From assembly GCA_003225055.1 (NCBI GenBank), contig QIAU01000178.1:1-64000 (forward strand): a stretch of DNA of 64,000 nucleotides. The letters are read 5' to 3'. Below, one piece after another: positions 18,331-28,500 of the stretch. The position numbers were made by a program, and so were the translations under genes. The notes under the pieces were generated by a model. The model was not told the origin of the DNA and ran no database searches. It saw only the letters and a list, made by a program, of their open reading frames with translations. Position 1 is the first letter of the stretch, and each line of letters begins with the position of its first letter. The DNA comes from Acidobacteriota bacterium (lineage in GTDB: Bacteria; Acidobacteriota; Terriglobia; Terriglobales; Acidobacteriaceae).

Positions 18331-18392
18331 CTCTTCAAGCGGGCGGTCAACGATCTATCGAACGTGAGCTGGTCTATGTCGACAATCTTCTA

Positions 18393-19745
18393 CTAGTTTA
18401 TTTCCATTTGTGGTTGAGGCAAGGATTTCAGGAATTCAACAAGGTCACTCTTATCCTGGTCTGACAGGTCCAAGCTGAAGCAGCTGTCGTAGTGGTTCAC
18501 AACATCCAGCAGTGTGCTAAAACGCCCATCGTGGTAGAAGCCGCCCTTGGCATGCGTCCAGAGGCCGTTTAGAGGTGACGTGCGGTAGCGCTTATCCGGG
18601 GCACGGTCGGCCTGGAAGCTGTCCACACAAACCTCGCTCGGAGTGTGCATGTTCCATCCCGGCTCCGTGTAGAGGGGAGGAACATGGCAACTCGAGCACT
18701 TGCCTATTCCATTGAAAACTACCTTACCTCGGCTCGCCGCTTCTTGGACAAAGCTGCCTGGGGGAGGTGTGGGCGCCGGGATTGCAAGCTGATAAAAATG
18801 CAGGGATGCAAGTTTCGGTGTGATGACATCTGGGGAATTTCTCACGTCCCCGAAGCCGGCTTTTGAGGCAATGGGAAACTGTGCAGCATTGTCCAGGCGT
18901 GGGTCGAAAAAGGTTCCTTTCCCATGCATTTCGAGGTTCGCAACAAACGCGTTCCAATAGGTCACCGAACCCCAGCCCGTCCAGGTGTGAAGGTTTACGC
19001 CTGCGAGTCCGAAGGCAGGTGGAATCAATACCGCAGAGGTCTTTGCGTCGGGACGAAACGCCTTTCCGTCCAAGGCCAGTTCGGCGTCGAAGTGGCCGGT
19101 GCCCCAACTTTGTAGTACCTTACGCACGGTGGCCTGATCAACTCCCAGCAGGTTGGCAAGTGGCTGCAGGTTGGGTGCGAGCGCCACGATGTTGCCGACG
19201 TTCAGATCCCGATTTGCCCACCCATCCAGCCGGTGTCCAATGCCTTGAGTTAAGAAGTTGTCGACGGTGGAGTGGCAGAGCGCGCACTGAATTCCCACCG
19301 ATTTCAGGCTGCCATCGGGATTGAAGAATCCCGTGACACCGATTACAGAATTGAGCTTGAGTAGCGCAAGAGTGACGGCGGCGTCATCAAGGTTTACCTT
19401 ACTCTGCCGGAGTTGTTCAATAAGCGATGCGGGAAGCGCATCTACATCGACCTTCAGGCCGAACGCCAGGGCGGCCTTTGGGCTCAGGCCGGGACCGACG
19501 CCTCCAAATTTTGTCCCCTCGATCGCCTGATGGAGTTTGATTGCGTCACCCCAGAAAATCTGATCGTCGAAGGTCGCGAATCGAAAAACTTGCCGACCTT
19601 GATCAAACATATTAACTGCGTTGTCGAGATTTGCTTTGTCCAGTGGTGAGAGCGGGGCGGTGCCCGAAGTCTTGCTTTCGCTCACAAGCAGCACAAGGCA
19701 GCAGACTGCCAATAGAACGACTGCGAAGATCTTGCGATTTTGCAT
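18393..19745 (-). CDS. Secreted diheme cytochrome c, peroxidase-like
   Basis: Protein of 450 residues with an N-terminal signal/anchor (residues 6-21) and two haem c attachment sites, CALCH (Cys154-Cys157-His158) and CSSCH (Cys350-Cys353-His354). The C-terminal part (KCSSCHVPP ... LNGLWTHAKGGFYHDGRF ... LVEFLKSLP) matches the diheme cytochrome c peroxidase/MauG-type fold, but length and spacing differ from classical CcpA, so peroxidase activity is uncertain; it may be a periplasmic electron carrier. ATG 19745 follows GGAGGT at 7 bases. It is divergent from the ECF sigma genes, with a GGTTACAG/CTGTAACC dyad between them. Confidence 0.82.
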   Translation of the reverse strand: MQNRKIFAVVLLAVCCLVLLVSESKTSGTAPLSPLDKANLDNAVNMFDQGRQVFRFATFDDQIFWGDAIKLHQAIEGTKFGGVGPGLSPKAALAFGLKVDVDALPASLIEQLRQSKVNLDDAAVTLALLKLNSVIGVTGFFNPDGSLKSVGIQCALCHSTVDNFLTQGIGHRLDGWANRDLNVGNIVALAPNLQPLANLLGVDQATVRKVLQSWGTGHFDAELALDGKAFRPDAKTSAVLIPPAFGLAGVNLHTWTGWGSVTYWNAFVANLEMHGKGTFFDPRLDNAAQFPIASKAGFGDVRNSPDVITPKLASLHFYQLAIPAPTPPPGSFVQEAASRGKVVFNGIGKCSSCHVPPLYTEPGWNMHTPSEVCVDSFQADRAPDKRYRTSPLNGLWTHAKGGFYHDGRFSTLLDVVNHYDSCFSLDLSDQDKSDLVEFLKSLPQPQMEIN

Positions 19746-19895
19746 ACATTCGACCTCCGAGGTGAGACAGGCAGGAGAGGCTGGAGAACTTGATTGTGTG
19801 TAGCTTTCCTACGCATTAGATTTCTTGTCTGCAGCTTTCTTCTGTTGCCGACACTCTCCTTTCTCGTAATATTCAGAGGAAGGCATACCCGCCGT

Positions 19896-19954
19896 GGTTA
19901 CAGTTCGTTGCAAAAAAATGTGCCCGGGCAGCTGTAACCTTTTTGGAGTCCGTC
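19896..19954 (+). promoter_or_regulatory. Inverted repeat with ECF-like promoter elements
   Basis: GGTTACAG (19896-19903) and CTGTAACC (19932-19939) form an 8-bp dyad with a 28-base spacer. On the plus strand TGTAACC (19933-19939) followed by CGTC (19951-19954) resembles the AAC-type -35 and CGTC-type -10 of ECF promoters, although the spacing is short. It lies about 50 bases before the first ECF sigma gene and could serve autoregulation; the other arm points at the divergent cytochrome gene. Confidence 0.35.
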
Positions 19955-20002
19955 ACTCCTTACTTTCGGGGGGCACAGGAAAGCGTGAACAGGGCAGAGG
20001 GA

Positions 20003-20706
20003 ATGAGTGACGAAGAAGTGGTCACAAAGGTCTTGGAGGGTGCAATAGCTCTCTACGAGGTGCTCGTCGGCCGCTATAATCAGCGCCTTTTCCGCATTTG
20101 CAGGGCGATTTTAGGAAACAACACGGAAGCTCGGGATGTCGTCCAACAGACATACGCGCAAGCTTACGAGCACTTGCGTCAGTTTGAGGGTCGTGGCAAG
20201 TTTTCAAACTGGCTAACGACGATTGCCGTACACGAAGCATCGTTGCGGCGGCGGAGCAATCGGGTTCGTTCTCTTGGCGAACTGCAGGCCAGTGAGCCGC
20301 CAAGGCAGACTCGGTACTGTCTCCCGAGGAGCATTTCTCGCATACAGAAACGCGGCAAATCCTGGAGTCAATGATTGATGCTCTGCCGGCAAAATATCGT
20401 GTGGTGCAAATAATGCGAGATGTGGAGGGGATGACGGTGGCTGAAACTGCTGAATGTCTGGGAATCAGCCAGGAGAATGTAAAGGTGCGACTGCACCGCG
20501 CCCGAGCACGGTTACGGAAGCGCCTTTATGAGCTGTTTGGTTCCAAAGTGTCAGACGTGTTCCGGTTTCACCTGTCTCGCTGCGACCGCGTGGTCTACGG
20601 CGTGTCTGAGCGCACTCGTCCTTACCAGAACACAGGGGTGCCAATCAAAGCCGCTTCCCTGAACCATGAGCAAATGCCCTTCCCCGGGCAACCTGCAATT
20701 CATTGA
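20003..20706 (+). pseudogene. ECF sigma-70 factor, frameshifted
   Basis: Sigma region 2 is intact in the first frame (YNQRLFRICRAIL ... VVQQTYAQAYEHLRQFEGRG ... WLTTIAVHEA). Region 4 continues in another frame (ALPAKYRVVQIMRDVEGMTV ... LGISQENVKVRLHRARARL). The frame changes between about 20300 and 20330, in the linker. If one base is adjusted the product is a normal ECF factor plus a ~40-residue tail. ATG 20003 (MSDEEVV) is my preferred start; a GTG at about 19985 is also possible. It is a clear paralogue of the intact sigma gene 73 bases downstream. A single lesion leaves sequencing error as a real alternative to gene loss. Confidence 0.8.
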
Positions 20707-20778
20707 TTTCTGAAGGAGTGGCAGCCGAGTGGTAACCCTCGGGCAGGCTCCCCACTCAGTATCTTGAGGAGAACGACG

Positions 20779-21468
20779 ATGGCTAGCGCAGCACTCCTTG
20801 AACAGGCCAGGAAAGAGGAATGGAGCGATGAGCAAGTGGTCAGCCCGGTACTGGCTGGCGACACGGTGCTGTACGAGCTCTTAATGCGCCGCTACAACCA
20901 GCGTCTCTATCGCGTAGCGCGAGCTATTTTGTGCGATGATGCAGAAGCGGAAGATGTTATGCAAGATGCGTACGTCCGCGCGTATCAACATCTGGCCGAC
21001 TTCGAGGGTCGAGCAAAGTTTTCCACTTGGCTGACGCGAATTGCGGTTCACGAAGCCCTGGCCCGCTCCCGCCGTCGTTCACGGTTTCAATCGCTCGACA
21101 ATTCAGAGGAATCGAAGGGGGGCATTATGGGATCACTCGCATCGGCTGGCCGCAATCCTGAAGAAGCGGCTTACGATCGAGAACTTGGTGGTGTGCTGGA
21201 AAAAGCGATTCTCGGATTGCCAGAAGACTACCGTTTGATTTTTATGTTGCGCGATGTTGAAGGCATGAGCACGGATGAAACAGCCGAGTGCCTCGCCGTT
21301 ACTCCCGAAAACGTCAAGGTCCGGCTGCACCGGGCGCGTGCAGCGTTGCGGAAGGAACTCTATGCGCGAGCCGGTGCACGTACTGTCGAGTCCTTCCAAC
21401 TTCACGCCGGGCGCTGCAACCGGATAGTCAAGAACGTGTTCAGAATGCTAGGCTTGGTTTTGCTATAA
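20779..21468 (+). CDS. ECF-family RNA polymerase sigma factor
   Basis: Alternative sigma factor of 229 residues. ATG 20779 follows GAGGAGA. Region 2 (YNQRLYRVARAIL ... DVMQDAYVRAYQHLADFEGR ... FSTWLTRIAVHEAL) and region 4 (PEDYRLIFMLRDVEGMSTDE ... PENVKVRLHRARAALRKELY) are both complete, with a linker of about 40 residues. The core resembles the broken paralogue just upstream, so the pair arose by tandem duplication. No anti-sigma factor with a recognisable zinc-binding or membrane domain is adjacent, so how its activity is controlled is unknown. Confidence 0.93.
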   Translation: MASAALLEQARKEEWSDEQVVSPVLAGDTVLYELLMRRYNQRLYRVARAILCDDAEAEDVMQDAYVRAYQHLADFEGRAKFSTWLTRIAVHEALARSRRRSRFQSLDNSEESKGGIMGSLASAGRNPEEAAYDRELGGVLEKAILGLPEDYRLIFMLRDVEGMSTDETAECLAVTPENVKVRLHRARAALRKELYARAGARTVESFQLHAGRCNRIVKNVFRMLGLVLL

Positions 21469-21587
21469 ACCTGCAGTGAGATGAAGGAAATTAAGGAGCT
21501 CGGCGAAATTTCAGACCTGCCTTGCGGGAACGGCGCAAAGGATTGGTGAAACAGTTGCTGCCGGCGGAAGAGATTTTGCGCGGCCTC

Positions 21588-22211
21588 TTAGTCGAGCGCT
21601 ACGTCACCCTGCCGCACCCGGGAGGCATTGTCCCCCGAGAAGGTGGCGGATTTCGGGCGGCAGCCGAGATGAAATATCTCTTGTATTCGTGATATCTGCT
21701 CGCCCGCCTTCCGTCCGGGACACGCCGTCACCGAACCCGTGATTTGCCGCAATCCGTACAGTTCGTCCATCAGTTTTTCGAAATCGCGCAGCCGTTCGGA
21801 TTTCAATAGCCCGCTTTCATCGAAGTATTCTCGAGCCAATGCCTGTAGTGCCGGCGACGGCGAGGACGGAAGTCGCAGGCGGACACCCAGAGTCTCGCCA
21901 TAGTGAAGCGAGAGCGATGCCTGGACGCGACTGAACTTACCCTGCTCGAATGCTTTGCCGTGCCGCCGCCCGAGCCTGAGCAGCAGAGCTTCAATGTGCT
22001 TACAGGTCCCCAGCGTATTGACCGCGAAATCGGGGCAGGAGCAATAGTTCTCGAACAACCCTGGGCCGCGCAGGGCAACCCGGTAGGTCTTGTTGCTGGA
22101 GGAGCGTACCTGGTAATCGCCATAAACATCGGCGTCGGGCCGGGCCAGAATCCGTGCAACCGCCCCTTGGGCACGCTCGCGGCGGGCGGCAATTTCCTGC
22201 TCAATTAACAT
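21588..22211 (-). pseudogene. SWIM zinc-finger N-terminal fragment of a SNF2-type helicase
   Basis: Residues ~50-80 carry a SWIM zinc finger (CSCPDFAVNTLGTCKHIEAL, pattern CxC...CxH), in the arrangement found at the N-terminus of large SNF2-family DEAD/DEAH helicases of about 1000 residues. Family-like sequence runs to about residue 150; the last ~55 residues have lost resemblance and end in a stop, and no helicase motifs follow on this strand. I therefore read it as the surviving N-terminal part of a deleted helicase gene. A stand-alone SWIM protein is the alternative. Confidence 0.6.
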
Positions 22212-22302
22212 TCAGGGCCTCCAATGGGTTGAATGGAGAGAATAACAGGAGACCAGAGGGTACGATTCATCTTTTCGCTGACTTACGCGCCAGCCATTGG
22301 CT

Positions 22303-22680
22303 CTACTGAATGCGTTCCTGTGTCCAACGATCCCGGCCTGCCCAGAATGGGCATTGGGGGCAGGACGTACCCTCCGGATAATCAACCCCTTCTTCATGCG
22401 GGCAGCCAATGATGCTATCGGTCATCACGACCGACTGGACACGGTGCGATTGAATCACAGACAGAACCCTCTCGCCGATGCCCTCGTCAAAGCGCGCGTC
22501 GGCACCCTCAGAGAAGAATCGTTCCAGAACTTCGGGTTCTCCACCTTCGGTGCGGAAGACAGCCACCGCCACCTTCGAAGCAAAATCGGCGGTTGGTCCA
22601 TAGAAAGCTAGGGTCGCGACCGGGTATCCGCGAAATCCCTGCTTCGCCTTCTTCTCAAGATAATAGCCAGACTTGCTCAT
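22303..22680 (-). CDS. Conserved hypothetical protein with C-terminal Cys cluster
   Basis: Intact 125-residue protein, ATG 22680 with GGGAGA 4-5 bases upstream. The N-terminal half (KKAKQGFRGYPVATLAFYGP ... ASKVAVAVF) looks like a small beta-rich domain. The C-terminus has IIGCPHEEGVDYPEG followed by CPQCPFWAGRDRW, a likely zinc site built from three or four Cys and one His. I know this as a conserved protein without assigned function that often accompanies helicase genes; here it directly follows a decayed SF2 helicase on the same strand, so it may be the last intact member of that unit. Confidence 0.65.
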   Translation of the reverse strand: MSKSGYYLEKKAKQGFRGYPVATLAFYGPTADFASKVAVAVFRTEGGEPEVLERFFSEGADARFDEGIGERVLSVIQSHRVQSVVMTDSIIGCPHEEGVDYPEGTSCPQCPFWAGRDRWTQERIQ

Positions 22681-22734
22681 GATCTCTCCCGCCCTGCCCG
22701 CAGTGTCCGGCTGCTAGCCGCAACTTGCGCGGGC

Positions 22735-23225
22735 CCATCGTCGTTCGCGTATCCGAATGCACTATACATCCCTTCAGCCGGCGCTCTTACATTCTTGCCA
22801 ACGTTGGGACCCAGTCGTCTACGTAGTCGTAAACCTGCACTAACCGCTGGTCATCAATGGAGCCGGTGCAGTTGCCGCACGTATGGTCGGAGCGTCCCCT
22901 TCCACGAATTGGGCATCGCTAGGAGTAGCGTATCCAAATGCGCATCCTCAAACCCCTCGCCGATGTAGCTGTCGGTCGCAAGAATTAGGCGCGGCTCGTA
23001 ATCTGGCACCCATGCAAGGGCTTCGGCTGTTGCGCGCGGCTATTTCCCCCTGCCGCCCTTGAGGACGAAGACGTGCTTGACCGTAGTTTCCAGCTTCGCC
23101 GCGAAATACTGAAGGTGCTCGGTTCGGCCGGTCAGAAGAAGTAGAGAACGGCCAGCCTGAACGGCACGGAGAAGGTCTGCGGCAATCATCTCGTTGCTGG
23201 CGGTGTCATCGACGCCGCATAGAGA
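22735..23225 (-). pseudogene. C-terminal remnant of an SF2 (DEAD/DEAH) helicase
   Basis: Reading the minus strand with frame changes gives the second RecA-like domain of a restriction-type SF2 helicase: AGRSLLLLTGRTEHLQYFA, VKHVFVLKGGRGK, then a stop at 23040, then LILATDSYIGEGFEDAHLDT (motif V region), NSWKGTLRPYV.QLHRLH (motif VI region, normally QYVGRLHRLH) and VQVYDYVDD. Stops at about 23040, 22880 and 22790 and the loss of the first RecA domain make it non-functional. Its upstream part is fused to aquaporin debris at about 23230. Confidence 0.65.
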
Positions 23226-23234
23226 GGAACAGTG

Positions 23235-23896
23235 CGCCCCACCAATTCGGGCTAAACTCCAATGATCCGTAACAGCACTCCAGCCAGACTGCCTTCGATG
23301 AGGGGCCCGACAACCGGCACTCAGCATAGCGTCAGTCCGAAACTCCTTTCCCCTCGATGGGCAGCAGGGCATGGGCGAGGCGGGGCCAAAGTCGCGAGCA
23401 GGATTGATGGCATATCCAGTAGTGCCACCAAGCGAAAGTCCAATACCCCACACGAGAGCAGCGACAAGATAGGGTCCTAGGCCCGACGCTGGTCCAGATG
23501 CGGCTACTGCCTTGGGGAAGATGGCTTCCGCAACCAATACCAAGACGAAGGTTCCAATAATCTCGCTGAGAAGGTTCGCAGAGAATCTCCGTATGGCTGG
23601 CGCTGTGCAGAAGCACGCTAATTTCAGACTCTGGTCTGGAGTTCCTTTCCAGTGTGGCAGAAAGTGCAGCCAGACGAGAGTCGCACCTGCGAAGGCGCCC
23701 AGTACCTGAGCATGTAGGGGACTAGCTTTACGAACTCCCCCGACGAAACGGCGAAACCGAGTGTGACGGCAGGGGTGATGTTCGCATCGCTGCTGCCGCT
23801 GCTTGAGCAAGACGTTCGCAACTACCCCATCGCCCAACAAAATACGAGCACCGCAGTGCCCATGAACTCGCCAAAACATTTCGCAACCATGTGCAT
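23235..23896 (-). pseudogene. Aquaporin/glycerol facilitator (MIP family), frameshifted
   Basis: Fragments of a major intrinsic protein can be read in order from ATG 23896 or 23890 (MVAKCFGEF): a first half-helix region with NITPAVTLG (first NPA motif degenerate), then GAFAGATLVWLHFLPHWKGT, a helix reading SEIIGTFVLVLV, and GYAINPARDFGP with the second NPA motif intact. At least three frame changes (about 23830, 23690 and 23370) separate them. The end runs into helicase debris. It would have encoded a water/glycerol channel of the inner membrane. Confidence 0.7.
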
Positions 23897-23989
23897 ACCC
23901 CTCGGTGTTTGTTCATCCAGCCAAGATACGGGCTAGGCCGGCGGCCGAGCTGGTGAAGCCGCGAACGGGGTTTTCCGCCTAACAAGACA

Positions 23990-24125
23990 TGCCCTTACAT
24001 CTTGCACCGCATCGCCGAGGGGCTTCACGGCAATCGCTGTGGCCGGGCTGACGTATCCGAGCACCACCGCAACCACGATAGCCACGAGCAATTACACCCA
24101 AAGACTGGAAATTTTCTTGCGCGAG
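23990..24125 (-). pseudogene. N-terminal remnant of a DctA/GltP-type dicarboxylate symporter
   Basis: About 40 codons read KISSLWV, a stop, then LLVAIVVAVVLGYVSP and TAIAVKPLGDAVQDV, matching the first membrane helix and the P-LGD turn of sodium or proton:dicarboxylate symporters. The rest of this ~430-residue family is absent. It sits directly after the aquaporin remnant in the same decayed block. Confidence 0.45.
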
Positions 24126-24212
24126 CTGGGAGGCGCTACGGCGGGGGGCGGGTTTTGTGGCGCGGAGCATTCCCCTGGTCGATTCTTCCTGTCGGCTCGC
24201 CGCCTGCATCCA

Positions 24213-25457
24213 TTAACGGACAGCTTCAGCGCCTTGAGCCTCCAACGTACGCACCAGCCAGGGAATTATGACCTGCTTGAAAATGACAGGATCAGGCCAC
24301 AGTTTTACCTGGCGTCCGAGGTGGCCACCCTGCGGGTTGATCCAGGCGGTTTTTGGAGTGTCCCCCTTGTCGAGCAGCAAGTAGATGTCGGAGATCGGAA
24401 CTTGTGTGTCCAACACGCCGGCGATCACCAACATCGGCGCCATGGGTTTGCCGAGAAGGCCTTGTTTCACGAGCGACATCTTGGGCAGGAACTCCGCCAT
24501 CTCATCGACGCTGTGTACTCCCTCCAAAACGGACATCAGCGCCGGAACCTGGTCGAACAAGTATTCCCGATTGCCCACCAGCGAATTCATCAAGAAATCC
24601 TTTTGGAAGAAACTGTCAATTGGTGGGGACTGGGCGCTGGCTGCTGTGAGGCGGCCATCCTCGAGAATGGCCAGTTTGGTGGCCCAGTAGGCGCCCCAGC
24701 TAACGCCATGAATGGCGATCCGGTTCTTGTCCACCTCTGGGCGCGTCTCAACATAATCAATGACGCGCGACAACATGCGGTCGGCGGTCTCGCTGACTTT
24801 GATGGGCGCCTGGCCGGTGCCGGGCCCATCCACGGCAAGAAAACCGACGCCGTACGGCAAGATTGCGGAGAAACTTTCCGACAAATCCTCTTTGCGGCTA
24901 TCCAAGCCATTCACCGCAATGACCAGTGGCACTGGGCCTTTAGTGTTTTTCGGAAGGCGCAAGTAACTGGTGATTTGGGAGTTTTCAAACGGGATGTGCA
25001 CCACCTCGAGCGGAGGATCCCAGAATCGGGCATGAGCGAGAAAGGCTTCGATCGCCTTGGCGTAAGAACGCTGTTTGCCCGGCGAGGCTGGCACCGGCCA
25101 ACGGCCGAAAGAATAAAGGCGCCAGGCCCGGATATAGTCGGCATTCGCCTTCTGGGGATCAACCTTCTCGAGCGACTTGGCTTCGGACATGTAGCGGTCA
25201 GCGACCCCCATGAAGGCGGCAGCCCATTCATCTTTATCTTTAGTTTTGATCGACTGGAATGCTTCACGGACTTCGGCCGGGTCCAGGCCGATGAGAGGAT
25301 ACATGCCGTTCTCGGCACGCTTGATAGCCTCGGTCTTGATCTCCTCCAGCGTGCGTTCGGTGCGCTGCTGGCAAAATGAGCGGCTGGACACAACCGTGAT
25401 CAAGAGCAAACAAAGCGCTAGCGAGAAGCGAGACGGAGTCGCCGTTAGATTCGCCAT
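24213..25457 (-). CDS. Secreted alpha/beta hydrolase (esterase-like)
   Basis: Protein of 414 residues with a signal peptide (residues ~10-29, cleavage near SFCQ). The helical N-terminal region (~30-160) precedes an alpha/beta-hydrolase core resembling the FrsA/DUF1100 and dienelactone-hydrolase groups. The catalytic triad can be placed: Ser253 in GVSWGAY (GxSxG), Asp350 in AGVLDTQVP and His379 in PQGGHLG. ATG 25457 follows GGAAGGGGAG and lies 46 bases after TonB receptor 2 on the same strand, so the two are very likely co-transcribed. By context it would release small acids or alcohols from an ester in the periplasm, feeding the divergent dehydrogenase operon. The substrate is not determined. 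Confidence 0.85.
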   Translation of the reverse strand: MANLTATPSRFSLALCLLLITVVSSRSFCQQRTERTLEEIKTEAIKRAENGMYPLIGLDPAEVREAFQSIKTKDKDEWAAAFMGVADRYMSEAKSLEKVDPQKANADYIRAWRLYSFGRWPVPASPGKQRSYAKAIEAFLAHARFWDPPLEVVHIPFENSQITSYLRLPKNTKGPVPLVIAVNGLDSRKEDLSESFSAILPYGVGFLAVDGPGTGQAPIKVSETADRMLSRVIDYVETRPEVDKNRIAIHGVSWGAYWATKLAILEDGRLTAASAQSPPIDSFFQKDFLMNSLVGNREYLFDQVPALMSVLEGVHSVDEMAEFLPKMSLVKQGLLGKPMAPMLVIAGVLDTQVPISDIYLLLDKGDTPKTAWINPQGGHLGRQVKLWPDPVIFKQVIIPWLVRTLEAQGAEAVR

Positions 25458-25503
25458 GAGCTCCCCTTCCAGTCTTGGGAAGACCGTCTCCTTCGTCCGG
25501 CAA

Positions 25504-28500
25504 TTAGAAAAGCAGTTTCAATCCCAACTGGATCGCGCGGCTGCCGCCGGATCCGATGACCGGGTTGGAAGCTGCCACATCGGGGCTGGCGCAGGCGCAG
25601 CCAAAATTTCCCGGCCCGCCGGGATCGTTGTGCGCCCATCCGTTCTGCCCGCCAAAAGGATTGGCGAAGTTCGGATGATTGAGCACGTTGAAGAACTCGG
25701 CGCGAAACTGAGCGCCAAACCGCTCCCCGAACTTCCAGTTCTTGGCCACCGACAAATCCCAGTTGCGGAATCCGGTATCGCGGAAAGTGTTACGGCCCAT
25801 CGTACCCAGGGTGAAGGGGGGAGGGATCATTACGGAGTTGCCCATCGCGTAGCAGCCGAACGCTCCCAAAGCAACATCTGCGGGACCGCTTGGGTTTCCC
25901 CCGTCGACGGTTAACGCCTGGGCGACGCAAGCCGGATTGCTGTTGTTCGGGAAATAAGGAATTCCGATGGGGCCGGACTTGAAGTCAGACGTCCTGCCAA
26001 AGAAATTCCATCGATCCGAGAGCACTTCACCGGTTCCGGTCACATCCGTAGTGGCATCCATCGGACCCCAGGGTTGAGCGCTGGAGAGCGTGACGATGGA
26101 ATTCAACTGCCAGCCCTTGAGCAGTTGTGCGAAACCTTCCTTGCCCGGGATGAGGTAGGTCATGGCCAAGGTGAAGCGGTGGCGAATATCGAAATCGCTG
26201 CTGGCATATTCCGTATGCGGAACCAGGTTGTTCTGAGGAATACCCGATCCTGCACCAAAATCCCAATTGGCGCCGACATCATCCAGGGAATGGGAGTAGG
26301 TATAGCCCACCACGGCGCTTAGTCCATGGAAGTTGCGTGAGGTCAGAGTCGTCTGCAAGCCGTTGTAGTTGGACTTGTAAATGTTCCCCATCTGGTAAGT
26401 GTTTGCGAGATAAGGGAACTTGCCGTTGAATGGCCGTGCGGCTTGCTCTGCGTCGCCACCGCTGGCGCACTGGTCCCAAGCGGGGGCGCTGGCCAGGCAC
26501 TGGGCGATGGTGCCGCCTGGCCCGGCTGTCCACCCGGCGCCCGGAGGAGGTTGATTGATGTCGTGAATTCCCACCAGCTTTGATCCATGGCTGCCCACAT
26601 ATGCGACTTCCAGGGACAGATTACTGGTCAAGGCGTGCTGGACATTCAAAGTCCAACTCCACACGTAGGGAGTCCTGAGCTTTCGGTCCACGCCGAGAAT
26701 GCTGCAGGGCGCCGCGAAGCAATCGAGCGGAGTAGTGGGGAATACGGTTCCCTGCATTCCGCTGATGGTGGGATCCCAGTTGAGACTCGAGCCAGCAAAG
26801 TTGACGGTCCCGACGGCGATCGATCCGCCCGCCGTTCCTCCGGCACCATCGATAATGGCGCCGGTGGGAATGGTGCTAAGACCCATGGAGTTGTTGAGGG
26901 CGAGGAATGACTCCCAGTTTACGGTCTCGTAAGTCAGACCTCCGCCGCCGCGTACCACAGTTTTGCCCGTACCTGTCGTATCCCATGCGAACCCAAAACG
27001 GGGAGCGAAATTGTTGTGATCGCCGTCGTAAGGCACGCTAATCCCCTTGCCAACCTGCAGCAGCCCGTTGGCGGCATCGAAATTGCCCAGCAGATTACGG
27101 TTATCCTTTATTACCGTGTTCAGCTCGTAGCGCATACCCAAATTCAACGTTAGAGTCTTAGTAACGCGCCAATCATCCTGGAGGAAGCTGGCGTAGCCCC
27201 AGTCGTGGATCTGACGCGTGGGATCACCGATCAGTTGGCTCCCCTTATCAGGAACTCCAGCGAAGAAGTCTTCCAGTGAGGTGGCTCCGGTGAAGACGTC
27301 ATTGACTCCGAATCCGAATTTGATTCGGCCGCGCACACCGCCATACGCCCCGCCCGTGAAGCCGTCATGATGGAGCTCTGCGCCGAACTTAAGAGCATGC
27401 TTGCCGCGTATGTACGAAACGTGGTCCACCAATTGGAATCTGGTGTCGGGCCCCTGTATCTTCGGCCAGTTAAAGCCGCCCAACTCCTGGGGGAAGATAT
27501 AAAACGGGGCAATGTTGATTCGGGGCAATCCGCCGTATAGCGGATTGGTAACACCGGTGTTGATTCCATAGGAAGAGGCGGGCTTGTTGTGATCCGCAGT
27601 GAAAGTGGGCTGATAGAGGCGGTTGTAACCGAAACGGACTTCGTTGACCCAGGTGGAATTCGGGATCCAAGTCCAGTTCGTCCCCAGCACTTGCGCCCGA
27701 GTGTGAATCTGGGTCAGCCACTGTGGCTGGAGTTGGCTCGCGTCCGATACGGTTCCGGAGTTGTTGCCGAAGAAATACCGGCCACTAAAAATATGGCTCT
27801 GCGTGATGTGGTAATCAATTTTCCCAACCGCATTATCGGCGCTGACATTGTTAGGAAGTCCGAAGGTTATCAGGGTTGGATCGGCGGGGTTAGTCCCGTT
27901 ATTGGTTGGAAATCCTGTGCCATTGCACGAGACGGGAGGACCTAATGTGCAGCCCCCGATCTGCAGACTAACGTTGCTGATCGGGACATTTCGCGCCTGC
28001 AAGGCAGCGATGGCATCCACCAGACTCCTCGCCGGGTCGGCTCCCAGCGAGACCGTAGCCGGCGTCGACAACTGGGTAATGTTGCCGACCTCGTAGCGCT
28101 GGCCCTCGTAAGCGCCGAAATAGAACAGCTTGTCTTTCATAATAGGCCCGCCGAGGGTCCCACCGAACTGCTCTAAGTTTCTCGGCTGTTTGGGTGTGCC
28201 AGTCACATTGAAATAGTTGCGCGCATCGAAGGGAGTATCCCGGCCAAACGCGTAAGCGGTACCGTGGACCGCATTGGTCCCCGACTTCAAACCGACGTTG
28301 ACGATCGCGCCCGGCTTCCAACCGAACTCCGCCGGAGGATTTTGCTGCAGGTTAAATTCCTGGATGGAGTCGACGGGCAGGATGGTCGCCGAATCTCCCG
28401 CAATTCCGGCCCCATTAATGATGCTCTGGCCGGAGAAGGGCTCGCTGTTAAACAAGCCGTCAATCAGGTAAGCGTTGTCTTCGGCGCGAAGGCCGTTGGC

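Noticed and set aside
24039-25379. 446-codon open frame on the plus strand
   Set aside because: Antisense to the alpha/beta hydrolase, whose triad and signal peptide are clear; no family resemblance.
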